From Methanolinea sp. SDB (GTDB lineage Archaea; Halobacteriota; Methanomicrobia; Methanomicrobiales; Methanospirillaceae): DNA of 5,749 nucleotides. The notes under the pieces are model-generated. The model saw only the letters and a program-made list of their open reading frames with translations. It was not told where the DNA came from and made no database searches. Made by a program: the position numbers and the translations under genes. Position 1 is the first letter of the stretch; each line of letters begins with the position of its first letter. The stretch lies in NCBI GenBank assembly GCA_001412335.1, contig LKUF01000168.1:1-5749 (forward strand). Reading direction: 5' to 3'. Below, in pieces: positions 1 to 4,715 of the stretch.

Positions 1-447
1 TGCAAAAAAGCGGTCTTCGATGCCGACGCCCTGCGCCGTCCCGTCCCGTCAGCGGCTGAGTCGATATACACGCCCCACGCAGGCGAGTTTGCCCGGATGA
101 CCGGCAGCCGCCCGGTTGACGGACTGGCGAGCCGTGCACGCCAGGTGAAAGAGGCTGCACAGGAGGGCACGATCCTGCTCAAGGGTCCGGTCGACATCAT
201 ATCGGACGGCCGGAGAGTCCGTTTCAACCGCTCCGGCACGCCCGCCATGACCGTGGGTGGCACCGGTGACGTGCTGGCAGGGGTGGCGGCGGCGATCTTC
301 TGCCACCTCCCGGCATTCGAATCGGCGTGCATCGCGGCGTACGTGACTGGGAGGGCAGGCGAAGCGATCGCGGCAGAACAGGGAGGCGGGCTCCTGGCAA
401 GCGATCTGCCGGAGAGAATTCCCTTCGAGTTATTCAGGAGAGACTAA
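1..447 (+). CDS. nnrD: ADP-dependent NAD(P)H-hydrate dehydratase, C-terminal part (5'-truncated by window edge)
   Basis: This is the last 148 codons of an open frame that runs off the left edge. It belongs to the ribokinase-like YjeF C-terminal (NnrD) family, which uses ADP to dehydrate S-NAD(P)H-hydrate and so repairs damaged NAD(P)H in the cytoplasm. Visible family motifs are DADAL (bases 19-33), TPHAGEF (70-90), the LLKG strand, and the signature GGTGDVLAG, whose aspartate (bases 268-270) is the expected catalytic base. The frame reads openly from base 1, so the internal ATG at 97 is not the start because the TPHAGEF motif lies before it. In many archaea this domain is fused to an N-terminal epimerase (NnrE); whether that is so here cannot be seen. 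It ends in TAA with 3 bases to moaC, and an AGGAGAG Shine-Dalgarno for moaC lies in its last codons, so the two are probably cotranscribed. Confidence 0.93.
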   Translation, partial: CKKAVFDADALRRPVPSAAESIYTPHAGEFARMTGSRPVDGLASRARQVKEAAQEGTILLKGPVDIISDGRRVRFNRSGTPAMTVGGTGDVLAGVAAAIFCHLPAFESACIAAYVTGRAGEAIAAEQGGGLLASDLPERIPFELFRRD

Positions 448-450
448 AGA

Positions 451-918
451 ATGGTCGAATTTACCCATATAAGCGACGATAAAGTGCAGATGGTGGATAT
501 CGGGGACAAGGCCGAGGTATCCCGGGAGGCAGTGGCGGCCGGATCGATCGAACTCCGCCCGGAGACCCTCAGGGCGATCCGGGAAGGGGCGGTTGTCAAG
601 GGCAATGTCCTGTCGACAGCGATGGTGGCAGCGACGCTTGCGGTCAAGGATACCCCGCGCATCATTCCGATGTGCCATTCCATCCCGATCAGCAGCGTCA
701 AGATCGATTTTTCCCATGAAGCGGGGTATATCGAAGTCAGGGTTGCCGTCAAGTCCCAGGGACGGACGGGCGTCGAGATGGAGGCGCTGACCGGGGTATC
801 CGTCGCCCTCCTCACCATCTGGGACATGGTAAAATCCGCAGAAAAGGACAGCCAGGGACAGTATCCTGCAACCCGTATCCGCGATATCAGGGTCGTTGAA
901 AAGCGGAAGGGTTCGTGA
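451..918 (+). CDS. moaC: Cyclic pyranopterin monophosphate synthase MoaC
   Basis: The 155-residue product has the usual length and motifs of MoaC. This enzyme converts the cyclic GTP intermediate made by MoaA into cyclic pyranopterin monophosphate, the first stable precursor of the molybdenum or tungsten cofactor. Visible motifs are MVDIGDK (residues 14-20), VVKGNV with the conserved lysine K50, MCHSIPI (74-80, with H76), GVEMEALTGVS (107-117) and WDMVK (124-128), whose Asp and Lys match the catalytic pair of the E. coli enzyme (D128 and K131 in E. coli numbering). A Shine-Dalgarno AGGAGAG (436-442) sits 8 bases before the ATG. In methanogens the cofactor serves formylmethanofuran dehydrogenase and formate dehydrogenase; that use is inferred from general knowledge, since no such gene is in the window. 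No promoter is visible between nnrD and moaC. Confidence 0.97.
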   Translation: MVEFTHISDDKVQMVDIGDKAEVSREAVAAGSIELRPETLRAIREGAVVKGNVLSTAMVAATLAVKDTPRIIPMCHSIPISSVKIDFSHEAGYIEVRVAVKSQGRTGVEMEALTGVSVALLTIWDMVKSAEKDSQGQYPATRIRDIRVVEKRKGS

Positions 919-919
919 G

Positions 920-957
920 AGCCGCAGGGCTGGGGAGATTGTTTTAATAGCCCGGCT
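920..957 (+). other. Inverted repeat after moaC enclosing a U-rich run (possible 3'-end hairpin)
   Basis: Two bases after the moaC stop, AGCC (920-923) and GGGCT (927-931) can pair with AGCCC (949-953) and GGCT (954-957). This gives a 9-bp stem with a 3-base bulge and a 17-base loop that contains GTTTTAAT. A shorter alternative, AGCC-gcag-GGCT (920-931), competes with it. The position at the end of moaC and the U-run suit a transcript 3' end or mRNA-stabilising structure. Archaeal termination relies mainly on U-runs, and this one (four T) is weak. The TTTTAATA segment could also act as part of the promoter of rpl15e. The pairing is seen; the function is inferred. Confidence 0.4.
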
Positions 958-960
958 GTC

Positions 961-968
961 AATATATA
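961..968 (+). promoter_or_regulatory. TATA-box-like promoter element upstream of rpl15e
   Basis: AATATATA stands out in a GC-rich context, 68 bases before the rpl15e start. Archaeal transcription normally begins about 22-27 bases after the centre of the box, placing the start near 988-991 and inside the first downstream hairpin. If the TTTTAATA at 942-949 is the real box, transcription would begin near 970 and include both hairpins. The choice between the two boxes therefore decides what the leader RNA contains. No strong purine-rich BRE is visible next to either. Confidence 0.5.
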
Positions 969-972
969 CAGG

Positions 973-1016
973 TCTTACGGGATCCGTCCCGTGAGGGATG
1001 TGGCTCGCATGAGCCG
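973..1016 (+). promoter_or_regulatory. Tandem hairpins in the rpl15e 5' leader (candidate structured regulatory RNA)
   Basis: Hairpin 1 pairs TCTTACGGGA (973-982) with TCCCGTGAGG (987-996). It gives 10 bp including two G-U pairs, closed by TCCG (983-986), which is a UNCG-type tetraloop. Hairpin 2 pairs GGCTC (1002-1006) with GAGCC (1011-1015) around the loop GCAT, with a possible extra U-G pair at 1001/1016. The segment ends 7 bases before the AGGTGA Shine-Dalgarno (1024-1029) of rpl15e. Ribosomal protein genes are often autoregulated through leader structures, and L15e itself binds 23S rRNA. The pairing is seen directly; any regulatory role is inference, and I know of no established family name for this structure. 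Confidence 0.45.
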
Positions 1017-1035
1017 AACCTGAAGGTGAAGATAG

Positions 1036-1626
1036 ATGGCAAAATCGATGTACGCCTATGTTCGAGAGGCGTGGAAGCGGCCGGAAGACTCTGAAGTGAA
1101 GGCCCTGCTCTGGGATCGGATGCAGGCCTGGAGACGCCAGGGAAGTGTCGTACGCATCGAGCGCCCGACCCGGATTGATCGCGCCCGGAACCTTGGTTAC
1201 AAGGCAAAACAGGGCATCGTGATGGCGAGAGTGAAGGTGCGCAGAGGCGGACGACGCCGGTCCCGGTATATCAGGGCCCGCCGGTCGAACCGGATGGGCA
1301 AGAACAGGCGGACACCCGGCAAGAGTCTCCAGCGGATCGCCGAGGAGCGTGCCTCCCGGAAATACCCGAACATGGAAGTGTTGAACTCCTACTGGGTCGG
1401 CCAGGACGGCCGGCAGAAGTGGTTCGAGGTCATTCTCGTGGACGGGCACCACCCGGCCATCAAGAGCGACTCCCAGCTCTCCTGGATTGGAGGTGCAGAG
1501 CACAGGGGAAGAGCGGACCGCGGAAAGACCAGTGCAGGGAGAAAGGGCAGGGGAATGCGCACGCGTGGAAAAGGCACGGAAAAGACCCGCCCGAGCATCA
1601 GGTCACACGGGAACCTGGGCAAATAA
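1036..1626 (+). CDS. rpl15e: Large-subunit ribosomal protein L15e (eL15)
   Basis: The 196-residue, strongly basic product is the archaeal/eukaryotic protein eL15, a structural component of the 50S subunit that binds 23S rRNA. It is unrelated to bacterial L15. Recognisable family segments are the N-terminal MAKSMYAYVREAWKRP, RARNLGYKAKQG (49-60), a run of basic residues at about 66-93, EVLNSYWVGQDG (114-125), and the C-terminal GKTSAGRKGRGMRTRGKG. The start is secure: the codon immediately before the ATG is an in-frame TAG, and AGGTGA (1024-1029), a full match to the archaeal anti-Shine-Dalgarno, lies 6 bases upstream. The gene has its own promoter-like box and leader, and is separated from rnp3 by a short A/T-rich gap, so it is probably a one-gene transcript. 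Confidence 0.98.
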   Translation: MAKSMYAYVREAWKRPEDSEVKALLWDRMQAWRRQGSVVRIERPTRIDRARNLGYKAKQGIVMARVKVRRGGRRRSRYIRARRSNRMGKNRRTPGKSLQRIAEERASRKYPNMEVLNSYWVGQDGRQKWFEVILVDGHHPAIKSDSQLSWIGGAEHRGRADRGKTSAGRKGRGMRTRGKGTEKTRPSIRSHGNLGK

Positions 1627-1635
1627 CTTAATTCC

Positions 1636-1644
1636 TTTTTTAAA
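1636..1644 (+). promoter_or_regulatory. TATA-like element for the rnp3 operon, doubling as a U-run after rpl15e
   Basis: TTTTTTAAA lies 9 bases after the rpl15e stop. Its centre is about 24 bases before the ATG of rnp3, the spacing expected between an archaeal TATA box and the transcription start, so the rnp3 message could be leaderless. The six-T run is also a plausible U-rich terminator for rpl15e. No Shine-Dalgarno precedes rnp3, which fits a leaderless start. Both roles are inferred from position and composition. Confidence 0.5.
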
Positions 1645-1663
1645 CCAAACAGAATATGCTGAC

Positions 1664-2308
1664 ATGATTACGACAGACGCGGCCATACATCCATATCCGT
1701 CAGGCGATTCATCGCTCCGGAGGATGGCACTCGCTGCACGAGAGCTTGGCTTTGACAGCATGGTCGCCGTCGGTGCAGCGGCAGAAGAGGAGGTAGACGG
1801 TGTCCGGGTGCTCCGGGGGATAGTCCTCTCTTCAGGCAACCAGCGGGAGGTCATGGGGCAGATCAGGAAGATCGGAGACGGGAGCGCCATCATCATGGTC
1901 AATGCCGGTGATTACTCCTTCAACAGGGCCGTATTGCAGATGAGGGGGATCCATATCATACGGCACATCGAGCGGACCCACAAGAAGTCCTTTGATCATA
2001 TCATGGCACGGATGGCTGCCGACCGCGCTGTCGCAATCGACATAGATCTCAATCCACTCATCCATTCGAGGGGCCCGCCGAGGCAGAAAGTCCTCCAGAG
2101 ATACCTCGATATCATGAGGCTGCATTCCCGGTACGGGTTTTTCGTCACCATATCGTCAAACGCATACTCGGTTCTCGGGCAGAGGTCCGTCCGGGATGCG
2201 GTCCTGCTCTGCTCCCTCTTTGGCATGGAGGAGGAGCAAGTCAGGGAAGCACTTGCAACCATCGGGAAGATGCGGTCCGAACGACGGGCAGTGGAAGTGG
2301 TCCCGTGA
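1664..2308 (+). CDS. rnp3: Ribonuclease P protein component 3 (Rpp30 family)
   Basis: The 214-residue protein is the archaeal Rpp30 homologue, a TIM-barrel-like subunit of RNase P that works with the catalytic RNA to trim the 5' leader of pre-tRNA. Family features are the N-terminal TDAAIHPYPSGDSSLRRM (4-21), GFDSMVAVG (29-37), the strand AIIMVNAGD (75-83), HIERTHKKSFDHIMARMAAD (101-120), AIDIDLNPLI (124-133) and VTISSNAYSVLGQRSVRD (161-178). The frame is open further upstream to an ATG at 1487, but that extension lies inside rpl15e and has no family similarity. ATG 1664 gives the expected N-terminus and agrees with the TATA spacing. In archaea Rnp3 pairs with Rpp21 (not in this window), while Rnp2 pairs with Rpp29. 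The gene ends in a GTGA overlap with rnp2, suggesting translational coupling. Confidence 0.95.
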   Translation: MITTDAAIHPYPSGDSSLRRMALAARELGFDSMVAVGAAAEEEVDGVRVLRGIVLSSGNQREVMGQIRKIGDGSAIIMVNAGDYSFNRAVLQMRGIHIIRHIERTHKKSFDHIMARMAADRAVAIDIDLNPLIHSRGPPRQKVLQRYLDIMRLHSRYGFFVTISSNAYSVLGQRSVRDAVLLCSLFGMEEEQVREALATIGKMRSERRAVEVVP

Positions 2309-2826
2309 AGCCGCGGCCTCCCACGATGCGGGACAAGAGACGGTATGTCCTCGCGAGAATCGAGCCCCCCTGGGAAGAGATCGACGCAAAAGAACTTTAC
2401 CTCGCAATTCACGAGGCGTTCACATCCCTTTTTGGCGATACGCGTGCCTCGGAGGCGATGGTGGCGGTTGTGGACTGCAGGGACGGGCATGCCATTGCGA
2501 GGTGTACCCGGGGGTGCGAGGTTCTCCTGCAGATTGCCATGCTGACGGTCCATACGGTGGACGGCAGGAGGGTTGCATTGCGGACCAGGGCCACTTCAGG
2601 CACGATGCTTGCCCTGAAAAGGAGGATTATTGAGTATCACTACCCAGGTACTCTACAGGCAAGAACGGTCGAAATCGATGGCGATTTTTGTGATGCCCAC
2701 CAGTATCAGGGTCAAAAAGTTGATGTAATTGCAAAAGGATTTAAAAAACAGGAACTATTGTTTCTCACAGAGAACGAGCTTGGAGATGTAAACCATGCAG
2801 CCACAGGCATACCAGATGGGATATGA
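2305..2826 (+). CDS. rnp2: Ribonuclease P protein component 2 (Pop5 family)
   Basis: This 173-residue protein is the archaeal Pop5 homologue, an RRM-like subunit of RNase P that contacts the catalytic domain of the RNA. Typical features are the N-terminal RPPTMRDKRRYVLARI (4-19), ELYLAIHEAFTSLFGD (30-45), and the core GHAIARCTRGCEVLLQIAM (61-79), followed by VHTVDGRRVALRTRATSGT (82-100) and LKRRII. I chose the GTG start at 2305, which overlaps the rnp3 stop as GTGA, because the conserved RPPTxRDKRRY block begins three residues later. An ATG at 2326 would cut it. Short archaeal homologues are about 120 residues, so residues from about 113 to 173 form a C-terminal extension. That extension also carries the promoter and ribosome binding site of psmA and overlaps its first 32 bases. 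Confidence 0.93.
   Translation: MKPRPPTMRDKRRYVLARIEPPWEEIDAKELYLAIHEAFTSLFGDTRASEAMVAVVDCRDGHAIARCTRGCEVLLQIAMLTVHTVDGRRVALRTRATSGTMLALKRRIIEYHYPGTLQARTVEIDGDFCDAHQYQGQKVDVIAKGFKKQELLFLTENELGDVNHAATGIPDGI
2740..2747 (+). promoter_or_regulatory. Internal TATA-like promoter for psmA inside rnp2
   Basis: TTTAAAAA, preceded by the purine/A-rich GCAAAAGGA that resembles a BRE, lies within the 3' part of rnp2. The expected transcription start is near 2767-2770, giving a leader of about 25 bases that contains GGAGATG (2782-2788), a seven-of-eight-type match to the archaeal Shine-Dalgarno that ends 6 bases before the psmA ATG at 2795. This would let the proteasome gene be expressed independently of the RNase P genes. 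It is inferred from sequence; the A-rich stretch also encodes the lysine-rich KGFKKQ of Rnp2. Confidence 0.45.
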
Positions 2827-3520
2827 TCGGGCAATAACGGTATTCAGTCCGGACGGCCGTCTTTATCAGGTCGAATACGCCCGCGAAGCGGTCAAGAGAG
2901 GGACCACGGCAGTTGGAATAAAATGCACCGAAGGAGTCGTGCTCATCGTTGACAAGCGGGTGAGCTCGCGTCTCCTCGAAGCGTCATCGATCGAGAAGAT
3001 ATTCACGATAGACGAGCACATCGGGGTGGCTTCATCAGGACTCGTCGGGGATGCGAGGGCGCTCGTCGACAGGGCGAGGATCGAGTCGCAGATCAACCGG
3101 GTCACCTACGACGAAAAGATTGACGTGGAAGCCCTGGCCAAGAAACTGGGCGACCACATGCAGACCTACACCCAGTTTGGCGGTGCACGGCCCTATGGAA
3201 CGGCCCTCCTCATAGCCGGTATGAGCGACGGGGAATGCCGCCTCTTCGAGACCGATCCGAGCGGCACACTGCTCGAGTACAAGGCCACAGGAATAGGGAT
3301 CGGAAGGAATGCGGTCATGAAGGTCTTTGAAGAGGAGTATGACCACGAGAAGCCGTTAAAAGAGGTCATCCAGATGGGGATCAAGGCCCTCCACGATGCC
3401 ACCGAAGGAAAGTTCGATGTGAACACGGTCGAGATCGGCATCATCGAGACTGAAAACGGTATCTTCCGGAAGATGAGCCCGGAAGAGGTCGCATCCTTCG
3501 TTGAAGGGTTCGAGAAGTGA
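2795..3520 (+). CDS. psmA: 20S proteasome alpha subunit
   Basis: The 241-residue protein is the archaeal proteasome alpha subunit, which forms the outer seven-membered rings of the 20S particle, gates substrate entry and docks the AAA ATPase PAN. It has the alpha signature GYDRAITVFSPDGRLYQVEYAREAVKRG (residues 9-36) with the YDR gate residues at 10-12. K68 in SIEKI corresponds to K66 of Thermoplasma acidophilum, the lysine in the pocket that receives the ATPase tail. Further conserved segments are SSGLVGDARALVDRAR, YTQFGGARPYG and EYKATGIGIG. Alpha subunits lack the N-terminal threonine nucleophile, and none is present. The ATG at 2795 has a good Shine-Dalgarno and gives an N-terminus like that of Thermoplasma (MQQGQMAYDR). 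It overlaps rnp2 by 32 bases. The catalytic beta gene is not in this window. Confidence 0.98.
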   Translation: MQPQAYQMGYDRAITVFSPDGRLYQVEYAREAVKRGTTAVGIKCTEGVVLIVDKRVSSRLLEASSIEKIFTIDEHIGVASSGLVGDARALVDRARIESQINRVTYDEKIDVEALAKKLGDHMQTYTQFGGARPYGTALLIAGMSDGECRLFETDPSGTLLEYKATGIGIGRNAVMKVFEEEYDHEKPLKEVIQMGIKALHDATEGKFDVNTVEIGIIETENGIFRKMSPEEVASFVEGFEK

Positions 3521-3535
3521 GGGGATGGACCCTCG

Positions 3536-4240
3536 ATGATACCACTTGACGATGCGGTGGTAGCCCGTCTGGAAAGCCACGGAGAGAAGTTTGAGATCCT
3601 GGTAGATCCGGATCTCGCGGTGAAATTCCGGCAGGGAGAGGATATCGAACTCGAAGACATGGTGGCCGCGCTCTTTGTCTTTGAAAACTCTTCACGCGGG
3701 ACAAAAGCCTCGGACGAGGCCCTGGAAAAGGTCTTTCATACGACCGGGTTCCAGGATATAGCCCCCCTCATCATCAAAAAAGGGGAGATCCACCTCACTG
3801 CCGAACAGAGGAGGCAGATGATAGCCGAGAAGAGGCGGAAGGTGATCAATTTTATCGCCAGGAATGCGATCAATCCGCAGACCAACCTTCCCCACCCTCC
3901 CCAGCGGATAGAGCTCGCCATGGAGGAGGTAAGAGTCAATATCGACTTATATAAGCACCTTGACGAGCTCGTGAAGGAGACGGTAAAGGCGCTCCGGCCC
4001 ATACTTCCGATAAAGTTTGAGGAGCTCCGTCTTGCGGTCAGGTTCCCCGGAGATTACGCCGCCCGCGCGTTCGGGGAGATCCAGTCTGCAACCGTGATGG
4101 AGAAGGAAGAGTGGCAGAAGGACGGGTCGTGGATCTGCGTGGTCAGAATCCCTGCGGGCATACAGAACGAGTTCTACGAGATGGTAAACCGGCTGAGCAA
4201 GGGCGAAGCGGACGTAAAGATACTCAATCAAGTATATTAA
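3536..4240 (+). CDS. sdo1: SBDS/Sdo1-family ribosome maturation protein
   Basis: The 234-residue product is the archaeal orthologue of SBDS/Sdo1. The eukaryotic protein binds the 60S P-site region and, with the GTPase EFL1, releases the anti-association factor eIF6 during late subunit maturation; the archaeal protein is thought to act similarly. The three-domain layout is visible: FYSH domain about 1-88 (ARLESHGEKFEILVDPDLA, residues 10-28; KGEIHLTAEQR at 82-92), a helical middle domain about 89-162 (INPQTNLPHPPQRIELAMEE, 112-131), and a ferredoxin-like domain about 163-234 (AVRFPGDYAARAFG). It starts 15 bases after psmA. A GAGGGG purine run (3519-3524) can serve as the ribosome binding site at a somewhat long distance. 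Next to psmA is its usual archaeal location, normally followed by exosome genes, which are absent here. Confidence 0.96.
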   Translation: MIPLDDAVVARLESHGEKFEILVDPDLAVKFRQGEDIELEDMVAALFVFENSSRGTKASDEALEKVFHTTGFQDIAPLIIKKGEIHLTAEQRRQMIAEKRRKVINFIARNAINPQTNLPHPPQRIELAMEEVRVNIDLYKHLDELVKETVKALRPILPIKFEELRLAVRFPGDYAARAFGEIQSATVMEKEEWQKDGSWICVVRIPAGIQNEFYEMVNRLSKGEADVKILNQVY

Positions 4241-4251
4241 TGCAGAGAATC

Positions 4252-4260
4252 TATAATATA
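4252..4260 (+). promoter_or_regulatory. TATA-like promoter element(s) for the rpl37ae operon
   Basis: TATAATATA lies in the 43-base spacer between sdo1 and rpl37ae. Its centre is about 28 bases before the ATG, so transcription would begin only a few bases before the start codon. A second candidate, TATATTAA (4233-4240), overlaps the end of sdo1; it would place the start near 4260 and leave room for the GGTG Shine-Dalgarno (4274-4277). The second choice agrees better with a leadered message. Function is inferred from base composition and spacing. Confidence 0.5.
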
Positions 4261-4283
4261 AGACACACGTCTGGGTGGATACT

Positions 4284-4574
4284 ATGAGCAGGCGACAACA
4301 GAAAGCAAAGGGAAGAGTAACAGGAAGTGCGGGAAGATTCGGACCCCGCTACGGGAGATTCATCAGGAAGAGGGTTGCCGAGACGGAAAAAGTCTCAAGG
4401 GCCACCCATCGCTGCCCGAGATGCGACACCGTCGCGGTGCGCCGCAAGGGCACGGGAATCTGGTTGTGCCGCAAATGCGGGTTCAAGTTTGCCGGAGGGG
4501 CCTACACGCCGCAGACACCCTCTCTCCGTATCGCGCTCCGGACGATCGATCGATCACTTGAGAAGGAGGCATGA
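4284..4574 (+). CDS. rpl37ae: Large-subunit ribosomal protein L37Ae (eL43), zinc-ribbon type
   Basis: This 96-residue basic protein is the archaeal/eukaryotic large-subunit protein L37Ae. The glycine-rich start (KGRVTGSAGRFGPRYGRFIRKR, residues 9-30) is diagnostic. A four-cysteine zinc ribbon is complete: C44 and C47 in RCPRC, and C62 and C65 in LCRKC. The typical C-terminal segment KFAGGAYTP follows. A GTG at 4275 is in frame but would add three residues and overlap the Shine-Dalgarno GGTG (4274-4277); ATG 4284 fits the family start. It is the first gene of a tight operon with rpoP, whose GTG start lies 6 bases after this stop. The rpl37ae-rpoP pair is widely conserved in archaea. Confidence 0.96.
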   Translation: MSRRQQKAKGRVTGSAGRFGPRYGRFIRKRVAETEKVSRATHRCPRCDTVAVRRKGTGIWLCRKCGFKFAGGAYTPQTPSLRIALRTIDRSLEKEA

Positions 4575-4580
4575 TCCGGA

Positions 4581-4715
4581 GTGGCTGGAAGTTACAAGTG
4601 CGCCCGCTGTAAACAGAAGGTGGAGATTGACGTCAATGTCCGGTGCCCGTATTGCGGCCACCGGATACTGTTCAAGGAGAGGGGTGCCGCGATCAAAGAG
4701 TTAAAAGCTCGATGA
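4581..4715 (+). CDS. rpoP: DNA-directed RNA polymerase subunit P (Rpo12)
   Basis: This is a 44-codon gene translated from GTG 4581 (reads MAGSYKCARCK...). Subunit P is the archaeal counterpart of eukaryotic Rpb12, a zinc-binding scaffold protein that helps anchor the Rpo3/Rpo10 assembly platform. The zinc site is visible as C7 and C10 (KCARC) plus C22 and C25 (RCPYCGHRILFKER), the family hallmark, and the C-terminus is basic. An in-frame TGA (the rpl37ae stop) lies three codons upstream, so GTG is the only sensible start. A strong AAGGAGG (4563-4569) precedes it at a long spacing of 11 bases. The stop overlaps the next ATG as ATGA. Confidence 0.96.
   Translation: MAGSYKCARCKQKVEIDVNVRCPYCGHRILFKERGAAIKELKAR

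Noticed and set aside
965..1035. C/D-box or H/ACA guide sRNA in the rpl15e leader
   Set aside because: A CTGA (1020-1023) could be a D box, but I find no RTGATGA C box at a suitable distance, and no clear K-turn or ANA tail for an H/ACA RNA.
430..1503. 357-codon open frame on the minus strand across moaC and rpl15e
   Set aside because: It is antisense to two clear genes, spans their promoter region, has no family-like motif, and its composition is what GC-rich antisense frames give.
1487..1663. N-terminal extension of Rnp3 from ATG 1487
   Set aside because: The extra 59 codons are an out-of-frame reading of rpl15e, and the Rpp30 family begins at the ATG at 1664.
2196..2633. 145-codon plus-strand frame overlapping rnp3 and rnp2
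   Set aside because: It is a frame shadow of two conserved genes, with no recognisable protein features.
3947..3954. Palindromic TTATATAA inside sdo1 that looks like a perfect TATA box
   Set aside because: It lies about 330 bases before rpl37ae, which has nearer candidate boxes, and it encodes conserved-looking residues (DLYK). It remains possible as an internal promoter but nothing else supports it.
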